Source: an uncultured Oxalobacteraceae bacterium | GTDB taxonomy: Bacteria; Pseudomonadota; Gammaproteobacteria; Burkholderiales; Burkholderiaceae | NCBI GenBank assembly: GCA_946479255.1 | Contig: CAMLFK010000293.1 | Location: 1-6,039, forward strand | Length of the DNA stretch: 6,039 nt | Reading direction: 5' to 3' | In this document: piece by piece, positions 1 to 5,883 of the stretch | Numbering within the stretch: the first letter of the stretch is position 1 | How the letters are laid out: every line of letters begins with the position of its first letter | Translations under genes and position numbers: made by a program | Notes under the pieces: model-generated | The model's input: the letters and a program-made list of their open reading frames with translations, nothing else | Databases searched by the model: none | What the model was told of the DNA's origin: nothing

Positions 1-538
1 GGCGCGACAGCACCACGTTGTTGCGCTTGCGGTCGAGCTTGATGACCTTGAATTCCAGGGTCTTGCCTTCGAACGGGGTGGTGTCCTTGACTGGACGGGT
101 GTCGACCAGCGAACCCGGCAGGAATGCGCGGATGCCGTTGGTCAGCACGGTCAGGCCGCCCTTGACCTTGCCATTGACGGTACCGACAACGATCTCGCCC
201 GATTCCATGGCTTTTTCCAGAGCCAGCCACGACGCCAGGCGCTTGGCCTTGTCGCGCGACAGGATGGTGTCGCCGAAGCCGTTTTCCAGCGACTCAATCG
301 CTACGGAAACGAAATCGCCGACTTGAACTTCCAGTTCGCCCTGGTCGTTCTTGAATTCTTCGATAGGAATGAAAGCTTCGGATTTGAGGCCAGCGTTCAC
401 GATCACGAAATTGTGGTCGAGGCGCACGACTTCAGCGGAAATGACTTCGCCGGAGCGCATATCTTGACGCGACAACGACTCTTCGAAGAGCGCTGCGAAA
501 CTTTCCATACCGGTTGCTTCAGTTGTTGCTGTAGACAT
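1..538 (-). CDS. rpsA: 30S ribosomal protein S1, N-terminal part (3' end outside window)
   Basis: S1 is the large ribosomal protein that docks mRNA on the 30S subunit. The visible 179 residues, read from the ATG at 538, align along their whole length with the start of E. coli S1. They comprise a short helix-forming segment (residues 11-22, [11 protein letters not shown]), which in E. coli anchors S1 to protein S2. A first S1/OB domain follows at about residues 30-96 ([11 protein letters not shown] at 48-58), then most of a second at about 114-179 (NGKVKGG at 122-128, [13 protein letters not shown] at 134-146, KRNNVVLSR at 171-179). Those two domains are the ribosome-anchoring ones in the family; the RNA-binding repeats lie off the window edge. 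About one third of the usual ~560 residues is present. Relative to E. coli there are roughly nine extra N-terminal residues. Met11 (ATG at 508) lines up with the E. coli start and is an alternative, but neither ATG has a good Shine-Dalgarno sequence. The frame is intact. Confidence 0.97.
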   Translation of the reverse strand, partial: MSTATTEATGMESFAALFEESLSRQDMRSGEVISAEVVRLDHNFVIVNAGLKSEAFIPIEEFKNDQGELEVQVGDFVSVAIESLENGFGDTILSRDKAKRLASWLALEKAMESGEIVVGTVNGKVKGGLTVLTNGIRAFLPGSLVDTRPVKDTTPFEGKTLEFKVIKLDRKRNNVVLSR

Positions 539-565
539 AGGATTTACTTTGTGAGCCAGCAGAGA

Positions 566-578
566 TCGCACGATGCGA
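566..578 (-). other. inverted repeat III in rpsA leader
   Basis: TCGCA and TGCGA form a perfect 5-bp stem around a 3-base loop. Its 3' base is 27 bases upstream of the rpsA ATG, and an unpaired A/U-rich stretch lies between it and the start codon. Confidence 0.4.
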
Positions 579-588
579 CTTAAACTGG

Positions 589-604
589 GTTAGGTTGAAC
601 CAAC
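589..604 (-). other. inverted repeat II in rpsA leader
   Basis: GTTGGTT and AACC-T-AAC form an almost perfect inverted repeat with one bulged base and a tiny loop (GGT-TCA-ACC at its centre). It is A/U-richer and weaker than repeat I. It matters mainly as the middle member of the series of three. Confidence 0.35.
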
Positions 605-636
605 GCCAATGCCCGGCCGAATTGCCGGGTCATGGC
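605..636 (-). other. inverted repeat I in rpsA leader
   Basis: CCCGGC (612-617) and GCCGGG (624-629) form a 6-bp GC-only stem around a 6-base loop. A second 4-bp stem (GCCA with TGGC, at 605-608 and 633-636) lies beyond a 3x3 internal loop. It is the strongest hairpin in the leader. It is not followed by a U-run, so it is more likely an mRNA leader structure than a terminator. Confidence 0.5.
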
Positions 637-672
637 ACCTCTTACAACTGCTACTGGGTTACTACTTAACCT

Positions 673-1341
673 TTAAACTTTAACCTGCGCATACTGCCTG
701 AGCACTTCGTCGATGGCCTGATCGGCCGTCATGTTCGAGGTATCGAGGATGAACGCGCCCTCTGCGGGGATCAGCGGGGCGATGGCGCGATTGGTATCGC
801 GGTCGTCGCGCGCCTGCAAATCGGACAGGAGGTCTTGCATACTAGCAGAAAATCCCTTGTCAATCAATTGCTTATATCTGCGTTGTGCGCGCGCCTCAAC
901 ACTTGCGGTGAGGAATACTTTCAGGCGGGCGTGAGGAAAGATTACGGTGCCCATATCGCGCCCGTCGGCCACCAGGCCGGGCGGCTTGCGGAAACCCAGC
1001 TGTAAGGAAAACAGGGCCTGGCGCACGGCCGGCAAAGCGGCGATTTTCGATGCCATGTTACCCACCTCTTCCGCGCGGATGGCGTGGGTGACGTTTTCGT
1101 TAGCCAGCAGGATTTCGCCGCCGGTGAAACTGGCGGGCAGGTGCTCGGCGATCTTGGCCAGGGCGTGTTCGTCGGCCAGCGGGGTGTCGCGGCGCAGCGC
1201 CATCAGCGCGGTCAGGCGGTACAGCGCGCCCGAGTCGAGGTAATGGAAGCCGAGACGGTCGGCCACCTTGTGTGCAACCGTGCCCTTGCCGGAGGCAGTC
1301 GGGCCGTCGATGGCGATGACGGGGATGTTTGTGTTTGGCAT
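673..1341 (-). CDS. cmk: cytidylate (CMP/dCMP) kinase
   Basis: Cytosolic nucleoside monophosphate kinase that phosphorylates CMP and dCMP to the diphosphates with ATP. The 222-residue product has the family landmarks in order: P-loop GPTASGKGT (residues 13-21), the nucleotide-site motif LDSGALYR (35-42), [13 protein letters not shown] (124-136), and the lid/CMP-binding segment [13 protein letters not shown] (178-190). Length is close to the ~225 residues usual for bacterial Cmk. I place the start at the ATG at 1341 because it begins the conserved N-terminus ([14 protein letters not shown]) and has GGAC four bases upstream. In-frame TTG (1362) and GTG (1359) codons upstream would add six or seven non-conserved residues. 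It lies 32 bp after aroA and ahead of rpsA, the classic aroA-cmk-rpsA neighbourhood. Codons around residues 141-167 are unusually A/T-ending and overlap a promoter-like element. Confidence 0.97.
   Translation of the reverse strand: MPNTNIPVIAIDGPTASGKGTVAHKVADRLGFHYLDSGALYRLTALMALRRDTPLADEHALAKIAEHLPASFTGGEILLANENVTHAIRAEEVGNMASKIAALPAVRQALFSLQLGFRKPPGLVADGRDMGTVIFPHARLKVFLTASVEARAQRRYKQLIDKGFSASMQDLLSDLQARDDRDTNRAIAPLIPAEGAFILDTSNMTADQAIDEVLRQYAQVKV
839..867 (-). promoter_or_regulatory. candidate promoter inside cmk, directed toward rpsA
   Basis: On the minus strand the string TTGATTGACA (867-858) contains two overlapping -35-like hexamers, one of them the perfect consensus TTGACA (863-858). 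TTGATT (867-862) is followed after exactly 17 bases by TAGTAT (844-839), which is directly preceded by TGC (847-845), giving an extended -10 pattern TGnTAGTAT. TTGACA is also 16 bases from TATGCA (841-836). The codons across this stretch (cmk residues about 156-167) are mostly A/T-ending (TAT, CAA, TTG, ATT, GGA, TTT, TCT, GCT, AGT), unlike the GC-ending codons of the surrounding genes. Such a bias would be expected if a DNA signal were being kept. E. coli rpsA is also served by promoters lying within cmk. Activity here is inferred, not shown. Confidence 0.45.
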
Positions 1342-1356
1342 AAGCGTCCGGTACGG

Positions 1357-1373
1357 CACCAAATTTTGTGGTG
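1357..1373 (-). other. inverted repeat in the aroA-cmk gap
   Basis: CACCA and TGGTG arms of 5 bp enclose a 7-base A/T-rich loop directly after the aroA stop codon. There is no trailing U-run, so it is not a recognisable terminator. It could mark an mRNA processing point or be a chance repeat. Confidence 0.25.
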
Positions 1374-2705
1374 TTAGAACAGTTCCTTACGCGCGATACC
1401 GGCAAACGCTTCGAAGAAATCAGGGAAGGTCTTGGCCACGCACTTCGGATCGTTTATGCGCATTGTATTACCGCGGCGCGCTTTGCCGTCCAACGTAGCG
1501 AGCGAAAAACACATCGCCATGCGGTGATCGTCATACGTGTCGATCGTGGCGGCGGCGATTTCCGCCGGCGGGGTCACCGAAATATAGTCGGCGCCCTCTT
1601 CCACCGTCGCGCCAAGTTTGCGCAACTCGGTCGCCATGGCCGACAGGCGGTCGGTCTCTTTTACGCGCCAGCTGGCGATATTGCGCAGTGTGCTGGTGCC
1701 TTCGGCGTACAGCGCCGCGACCGCAATCGTCATGGCCGCATCGGGAATATGATTGAAGTCGGCGTCGATAGCTTTCAAGGGGCCGTTCGAACTGGCTTCG
1801 ATCCAGTTGTCGCCACGGGTGATGGTCGCGCCCATCTGCTCGAGCGCTTCGGCGAAACGCACGTCGCCCTGGATGCTGTCACGGCCCACGCCTTCAACCC
1901 GCACCGGACCGCCGCCGATCGCGCCGGCTGCCAAAAAGTACGAGGCCGACGAGGCATCGCCTTCAACGTGGATGGTGCCGGGGCTGGCGTACTTCTGCCC
2001 CGGCTGCACGGTGAACGAGGCCCAACCGTCCTGCTCGACCTGCACACCGAAGCGGCGCATCAGGTTCAGGGTGATTTCGATATACGGCTTGGAGATCAGT
2101 TCGCCGACGACCTCGATGGTCATCGGATGGGTCTTGGCCATCAGCGGCGCGGCCATCAGCACGGCGGTCAGGAACTGGCTCGACACGTTGCCGCGCACCG
2201 ACAGGCGGTCCGCGTGGATGTGGCCACGGCGGATGCGCAGCGGCGGATAGCCTTCCACGCCGGTGTACTCGATCTGCGCGCCGATGGCGTTCAGTGCGTC
2301 GACCAGGTCGCCGATCGGACGCTCGTGCATGCGCGAGACGCCATGCAGCGAGTAGTCGCCACCAATGACGGCCAGCGCGGCGGTCAGCGGACGGATCGCG
2401 GTGCCGGCGTTACCCATGAACAGGTCGGCCTCGTGGATCGGCAGCACGCCGCCGGCGCCATGAACCAGGTGCGTACGGTCATCAACCTCTTCCCACTTGA
2501 TGCCCAGCGAGCGCAGCGCGCCCAGCATGACCAGGGTGTCGTCCGACGCCAGCAGGTCAACGATAGTGGTGCTGCCCTCGGACAGCGCGGCCAGCAGCAA
2601 GGTGCGGTTGGAGATGCTCTTGGAGCCGGGAAGGCGGACCGTGCCCTCGACCTGCATCACGGGAGCCAGATCGAGATGGTGCGGATACTGCTTTTGCTGC
2701 GACAT
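1374..2705 (-). CDS. aroA: 3-phosphoshikimate 1-carboxyvinyltransferase (EPSP synthase), class I
   Basis: Cytosolic shikimate-pathway enzyme joining shikimate 3-phosphate and phosphoenolpyruvate to give EPSP, one step before chorismate. The 443-residue product has the whole active-site set: GSKSISNR (residues 27-34; K29, S30, R34 bind substrate), [10 protein letters not shown] (98-107), R129 in MHERP, SSQ (175-177), D322 in [12 protein letters not shown] with E350 and R353, DDHRMAM (392-398) and K425 in [13 protein letters not shown]. The GNAGTAxRPL form marks the class I, normally glyphosate-sensitive type. The residues whose change is known to give tolerance (Gly101, Thr102 and Pro106, equal to E. 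coli Gly96, Thr97 and Pro101) are unchanged. Length is slightly above E. coli's 427. The ATG at 2705 is preceded by AAGGAA (2716-2711) at good spacing. It sits 18 bp behind tyrA and very likely shares its transcript. Confidence 0.98.
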   Translation of the reverse strand: MSQQKQYPHHLDLAPVMQVEGTVRLPGSKSISNRTLLLAALSEGSTTIVDLLASDDTLVMLGALRSLGIKWEEVDDRTHLVHGAGGVLPIHEADLFMGNAGTAIRPLTAALAVIGGDYSLHGVSRMHERPIGDLVDALNAIGAQIEYTGVEGYPPLRIRRGHIHADRLSVRGNVSSQFLTAVLMAAPLMAKTHPMTIEVVGELISKPYIEITLNLMRRFGVQVEQDGWASFTVQPGQKYASPGTIHVEGDASSASYFLAAGAIGGGPVRVEGVGRDSIQGDVRFAEALEQMGATITRGDNWIEASSNGPLKAIDADFNHIPDAAMTIAVAALYAEGTSTLRNIASWRVKETDRLSAMATELRKLGATVEEGADYISVTPPAEIAAATIDTYDDHRMAMCFSLATLDGKARRGNTMRINDPKCVAKTFPDFFEAFAGIARKELF

Positions 2706-2723
2706 GCGGATTCCTTGTTTGCT

Positions 2724-3638
2724 TTATTCTTCAGTCGATGGCGCGCGCGGCGCCTCGGCGGTTTCAATGGTTTCGATCCAGCGGCTGCGCGCGTCGCGGG
2801 CCTTGGTGTACACCGCTTGCAGCGATTCGCCGTCGCCGCCTGCCAGCATGGCGCGCATGCGGGTCAATTGTGCCAGATAGTCATCCAGCTCGGACAAGAG
2901 CGCGCCCTGGTTGGCCAGGCTGATATCGCGCCACATCTCGGGCGAGGAGCCGGCGATGCGGGTAAAGTCGCGGAAACCGCTGGCCGCGTACTGGAACAGC
3001 AGCGCCGAATGCGGTTTGGCGGCCACGTCGTCGACCAGGGCATAGGCCAGCAAGTGCGGCAGGTGGCTGACCGAGGCGAATACCTTGTCGTGATCTTGCG
3101 GCGAGAGGCGATGAATCAGTGCGCCGCAAGCGGTCCAGGCGGCGGCCACCTTGTCCACGTCCGCCGGCGCGTTTTCCGGCAGCGCCGTCAGCACCACCTT
3201 CTTGCCGCGGTACAGGTCGACGATGGCGGCATCCGGCCCGTTGGTTTCGCGCCCGGCGATCGGGTGGCCGGGCACGAACTGCGCGGCGCGCATGCCGAGC
3301 GCCGCATAGGCCGCCGCTACCACGTCCGACTTGGTGCTGCCGGCGTCGGTGATGATGGTGCCCTCTTCCAGGTACGGCAGCAGGGACGCGAGGATGGCGC
3401 CGGTCTGGCCGACCGGTGCGGCGATCAGCACCAGGTCGGCACCCAGCATGGCCGCCTGCGGCGATTCGGCGATTTCGTCGATGATGCCCAGTTCCAGGGC
3501 GCGCGCCATCGATGTGCGCGAGCGGCCCAGCCCTGCGATGCAGGCGGCCGCGCCGGCGGCCTTGAGGGCCAGCGCGAATGAACCGCCGATCAAGCCGGCG
3601 CCGACGATGACGACTTTGTTAAACAGCTGCTTGCTCAC
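2724..3638 (-). CDS. tyrA: prephenate (or arogenate) dehydrogenase, stand-alone TyrA
   Basis: NAD(P)-dependent oxidative decarboxylation of prephenate to 4-hydroxyphenylpyruvate, the tyrosine branch. The 304-residue protein starts with a Rossmann fold (VVIVGAGLIGGS, GxGxxG at 13-18). It continues with DAGSTKS (98-104), GHPIAG (124-129, catalytic-type His125), SHLPH (191-195) and FRDFTRIAGSSPEMWRDI (222-239), all hallmarks of the TyrA catalytic and dimerisation domains. It has neither a chorismate mutase domain (unlike E. coli TyrA) nor a C-terminal ACT domain (unlike Bacillus TyrA). The tail after about residue 285 is short and acidic. The start is GTG at 3638, one base after the hisC stop. 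The next in-frame upstream codons soon hit a TGA and offer no start, so GTG is well determined. Cofactor preference and prephenate versus arogenate specificity cannot be read with confidence. Confidence 0.95.
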   Translation of the reverse strand: MSKQLFNKVVIVGAGLIGGSFALALKAAGAAACIAGLGRSRTSMARALELGIIDEIAESPQAAMLGADLVLIAAPVGQTGAILASLLPYLEEGTIITDAGSTKSDVVAAAYAALGMRAAQFVPGHPIAGRETNGPDAAIVDLYRGKKVVLTALPENAPADVDKVAAAWTACGALIHRLSPQDHDKVFASVSHLPHLLAYALVDDVAAKPHSALLFQYAASGFRDFTRIAGSSPEMWRDISLANQGALLSELDDYLAQLTRMRAMLAGGDGESLQAVYTKARDARSRWIETIETAEAPRAPSTEE

Positions 3639-3656
3639 GTCAGGCCAGCGCCTTTC
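3638..3656 (-). promoter_or_regulatory. hisC-tyrA stop/start junction and distant ribosome-binding site
   Basis: The hisC TGA (3642-3640) is followed by one C and then the tyrA GTG (3638-3636). The only purine-rich Shine-Dalgarno-like string is GAAAGG (3656-3651), 12 bases before the GTG, which is longer than optimal. Weak spacing plus a GTG start and near-touching stop/start suggest that tyrA is translated mainly by ribosomes terminating on hisC (translational coupling). This is inference. Confidence 0.5.
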
Positions 3657-4746
3657 TCAAGGCGGAGAGGAACACGGCATTCTCCTTCGGCAGACCGATG
3701 GAGATGCGCAGCCACTGCGGCAGCCCGTAGTTGCCGACCGGTCGCACGATCACGCCTTGCTTGAGCAGTTCCAGGTTGACGCGCGCACCGGCGCCATCGT
3801 CGTCGCCAACCTTGACGAGCACGAAGTTACCGAACGACGGCACGTACTCCAGGCCCATCTCTTTGAATGCTTCCACGAACTGCTGGTAACCGGCGGCGTT
3901 ATTGCGCGCGCCGCGCTCAAGGAATTCGCGGTCGTTCAGCGCAGCCACTGCCGCGGCCTGGGCCAGCGAATTGACGTTGAAAGGCTGGCGGATGCGGTTC
4001 ATCAGGTCGGTCAATGCCGGCTGGGCGATCGCAAAGCCCACACGCAGGCCGGCCAGGCCATAGGCTTTGGAGAAGGTGCGCGACACCACCAGGTTGGAAT
4101 ACTTGCGCACCCACTGGCTCGACTCGAACTGGTGTTCAGGCGCCAGGTATTCGTTATAGGCTTCGTCCAGCACCACCACCACATTGGCCGGCACTTTGTT
4201 CAAAAACGCTTCGATCTGCACGGCCGGAATAAAGGTGCCGGTCGGGTTGTTCGGGTTGGCGATGAACACCAGGCGGGTATCGGCATCGATGGCGGCTGCC
4301 ATGGCGTCCAAGTCGTGACCATAATCCTTGGCCGCGACGACGATGGCGCGCGCGCCCACGCCTTGCGTGGCCAGCGCGTACACGGCGAACGAGTACTGCG
4401 CGTACACCACCGCCTGGTCCTTCTGCACAAATGCATGGGCGGCGATTTCAAGGATGTCGTTGCTGCCGTTACCAAGCGTGATCCAGTCGGCCGGCACGTC
4501 GTAGCGCTTGGCCAGCGCGGCCTTCAGTTCAAAGCCGTTGGCGTCCGGGTAGCGCCCCAGTTCGGCGACGGCGGCGATCATCGCCTGGCGGCTCGACTCG
4601 GGCAGGCCGAACGGGTTTTCGTTGGATGCCAGTTTGACGATATGGGCTTCTTCCAGGCCGAATTCGCGCGCCACTTCGGCGATCGGTTTGCCTGCCTGGT
4701 AAGGCGCGATGGCGCGCACATAGTCCGGACCGAATTGCTGGGACAT
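3640..4746 (-). CDS. hisC: histidinol-phosphate aminotransferase family protein, likely aromatic keto-acid aminotransferase
   Basis: Fold-type I PLP aminotransferase of 368 residues. Motifs in order: SNENPFG (41-47), RYPD (65-68), GNGSNDIL (92-99), Tyr118 in the cofactor region, NPNNPTG (164-170), DEAY (194-197; Asp194 for the pyridine N), SRTFSKAYGLAGLRVGF (222-238) with Lys227 as the Schiff-base lysine and Arg235 for phosphate, and LRISIG near the C-terminus. These identify the HisC family. The family catalyses histidinol phosphate/glutamate transamination, but many members also transaminate phenylpyruvate and 4-hydroxyphenylpyruvate. Its place between pheA and tyrA, away from any his gene, suggests that it closes the Phe/Tyr branches. 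A second hisC in the his operon is expected but not visible here. The ATG at 4746 has AGAGG (4757-4753) six bases upstream. The gap to pheA is 21 bp. Confidence 0.93.
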   Translation of the reverse strand: MSQQFGPDYVRAIAPYQAGKPIAEVAREFGLEEAHIVKLASNENPFGLPESSRQAMIAAVAELGRYPDANGFELKAALAKRYDVPADWITLGNGSNDILEIAAHAFVQKDQAVVYAQYSFAVYALATQGVGARAIVVAAKDYGHDLDAMAAAIDADTRLVFIANPNNPTGTFIPAVQIEAFLNKVPANVVVVLDEAYNEYLAPEHQFESSQWVRKYSNLVVSRTFSKAYGLAGLRVGFAIAQPALTDLMNRIRQPFNVNSLAQAAAVAALNDREFLERGARNNAAGYQQFVEAFKEMGLEYVPSFGNFVLVKVGDDDGAGARVNLELLKQGVIVRPVGNYGLPQWLRISIGLPKENAVFLSALRKALA

Positions 4747-4767
4747 GGAGAACCTCTTAAATATGAA

Positions 4768-5838
4768 TTACAGGTGCACCGGGTAGGAACCCAGCACCTT
4801 GAAAAATGCCGCATTATCCTTGAGCTCATCGAGCGCCTTGGCGACCGATGGGTTCTGCACGTGGCCTTCGATGTCGACGTAGAAGTAATACTCCCAGGTG
4901 CCGATGCGCGCCGGGCGCGACTCGAAACGGGTCATCGAGACCTTATTGGTCGCCAGGGGGGCGAGCAGGTTGTACACCGCGCCAGCCTTGTTCGGCACCG
5001 CCAGCACCAGCGAGGTCTGGTCCAGGCCCGACGGATTGGTGTGCAGGTGGCCGATCACGGCAAAGCGGGTGCGGTTGTGCGGGTCGTCCTGGATGTGGCC
5101 CTTGACCACGCCCAGCTTGTACTGCTCGCCCGCCATCTCGCTGGCGATTGCCGCGATGGTGGCGTCATTGCTGGCCATAACCGCGGCTTCAGCGTTGGAA
5201 GCCACCGCGCGCCGTTCGACGTCCGGATAGTTCTGGTTCAGCCAGCCCTGGCACTGCGCCAGCGCCTGCGAATGGGCGCAGACCACGGTCACGCCGTCCA
5301 TGCTGCCGGTCTTGCTCATCAGGCTGTGGTGCACCGGGATCGAAATCTCGCCGCTGATGGTGGTGGTGGTGGCAAGCATCAGGTCGAGGGTGCGGTTGAT
5401 CGCGCCTTCGGACGAATTCTCGACCGGGACCACGCCGAAGTCGGCGGTGCCGGCTTCGGTGGCGCGGAACACCTCGTCGATCGACACGCACGGCAAGCCT
5501 TCGACGGCGCTGCCGAACTGCTGGTACACGGCCTGCTCGCTGAAGGTGCCCGACGGCCCCAGGTAAGCCACGGTGACACGCTTCTCCAGCGAACGGCAGG
5601 ACGACATGATCTCGCGGAAAATGGTCTGCACTTCGCGGTCCTTGAGCGGACCCGGGTTGCGCTCGGCCACGCCGCGCAGCACCTGCGCTTCACGCTCGGG
5701 ACGGAACACCGGCGCGTTGGTTTCGGCTTTCACGTGGCCGACTTCCACCGCCAGCGCCGCGCGCCGGGAAAGGAGGTCGAGGATCTGCGCGTCGATCGCA
5801 TCGATCTGCTCGCGCAAGGGTTTCAGTTTGTCGGTCAT
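4768..5838 (-). CDS. pheA: bifunctional chorismate mutase / prephenate dehydratase (P-protein)
   Basis: Two-step enzyme converting chorismate to prephenate and then to phenylpyruvate, with an allosteric domain. The 356 residues divide into three parts. An AroQ-type helical chorismate mutase covers about 1-87, with Arg9, Arg26, Lys37, Arg49 and Glu50 matching the E. coli P-protein active-site residues Arg11, Arg28, Lys39, Arg51 and Glu52. A prephenate dehydratase covers about 88-265 (YLGPSGTFSEQA 92-103, PVENSSEGAINRTLD 138-152, NRTRF 255-259 with the catalytic Thr257). A C-terminal ACT domain covers about 275-356 (GAVYNLL 286-292, ESRP 306-309), the usual phenylalanine-sensing site. It is a little shorter than the 386-residue E. 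coli protein. The ATG at 5838 begins the conserved mutase N-terminus, but the 12 bases before it are pyrimidine-rich (TTCTTCC) with no Shine-Dalgarno. It is the only chorismate mutase in the window, so it probably also feeds TyrA. Confidence 0.98.
   Translation of the reverse strand: MTDKLKPLREQIDAIDAQILDLLSRRAALAVEVGHVKAETNAPVFRPEREAQVLRGVAERNPGPLKDREVQTIFREIMSSCRSLEKRVTVAYLGPSGTFSEQAVYQQFGSAVEGLPCVSIDEVFRATEAGTADFGVVPVENSSEGAINRTLDLMLATTTTISGEISIPVHHSLMSKTGSMDGVTVVCAHSQALAQCQGWLNQNYPDVERRAVASNAEAAVMASNDATIAAIASEMAGEQYKLGVVKGHIQDDPHNRTRFAVIGHLHTNPSGLDQTSLVLAVPNKAGAVYNLLAPLATNKVSMTRFESRPARIGTWEYYFYVDIEGHVQNPSVAKALDELKDNAAFFKVLGSYPVHL
5358..5372 (-). repeat. short tandem triplet (five copies) inside pheA
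   Basis: Five copies of TGG on the plus strand (ACC codons in pheA) encode four successive threonines, residues 157-160, between the LDLML helix and ISGE of the dehydratase domain. The protein keeps the family's usual spacing here, so the repeat has not visibly added length. Confidence 0.6.
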
Positions 5839-5858
5839 TGGAAGAAGCTACTTTGTCT

Positions 5859-5873
5859 CGGTGGGCAGCACCG
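5859..5873 (-). other. small inverted repeat in the serC-pheA gap
   Basis: CGGTG and CACCG form a perfect 5-bp stem with a 5-base loop in the 45-bp spacer between the serC stop and the pheA start, ending 20 bases before the pheA ATG. An overlapping near-palindrome (CAGCACCGGCGCTG, 5866-5879, one mismatched pair) offers an alternative fold. No U-run follows, so it is not an intrinsic terminator. Confidence 0.3.
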
Positions 5874-5883
5874 GCGCTGGTGG

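Larger units (their letters stand above)
539..672 (-). promoter_or_regulatory. cmk-rpsA intergenic region / structured rpsA leader
   Basis: This 134-bp spacer is the longest non-coding stretch in the window and is clearly less GC-rich than the genes. Read toward rpsA it holds three successive inverted repeats, followed by an A/U-rich stretch (CACAAAGTAAATCCT) running into the ATG. No GGAG-type Shine-Dalgarno sequence is present within 15 bases of the start. E. coli and other gammaproteobacteria have an rpsA leader of similar design: hairpins separated by A/U-rich segments, no strong Shine-Dalgarno, translated efficiently and repressed by free S1. Applying that mechanism here is inference. A weak promoter match (TTAAGT at 669-664, 17 bases, TGTAAG at 646-641) lies at its upstream end but is not convincing. 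No U-run follows any hairpin, so there is no visible intrinsic terminator between cmk and rpsA. Confidence 0.55.

Noticed and set aside
605..636. Intrinsic terminator between cmk and rpsA
   Set aside because: The stem is GC-rich, but what follows on the minus strand is not a U-run, so it does not fit a Rho-independent terminator.
641..669. Promoter TTAAGT-17-TGTAAG at the start of the rpsA leader
   Set aside because: Only 3/6 and 4/6 matches to the consensus hexamers, which is expected by chance in an A/T-richer spacer; not listed as a feature.
1342..1362. Longer cmk start at TTG (1362) or GTG (1359)
   Set aside because: These codons add only a few non-conserved residues, whereas the ATG at 1341 begins the conserved N-terminus and has a GGAC upstream.
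1374..2705. Glyphosate-tolerant (class II-like or mutant) EPSP synthase
   Set aside because: The [10 protein letters not shown] motif and unchanged Gly101, Thr102 and Pro106 are of the ordinary class I type. The Met-to-Ile difference within the motif is not one of the known tolerance changes.
1368..3581. A 737-codon open frame on the plus strand, antisense to aroA and tyrA
   Set aside because: Its GTG start has no context of its own, its product is rich in Arg, His, Gln and Gly with no recognisable domain, and it lies wholly opposite two well-conserved enzymes. Long antisense frames without stops are common in GC-rich genes.
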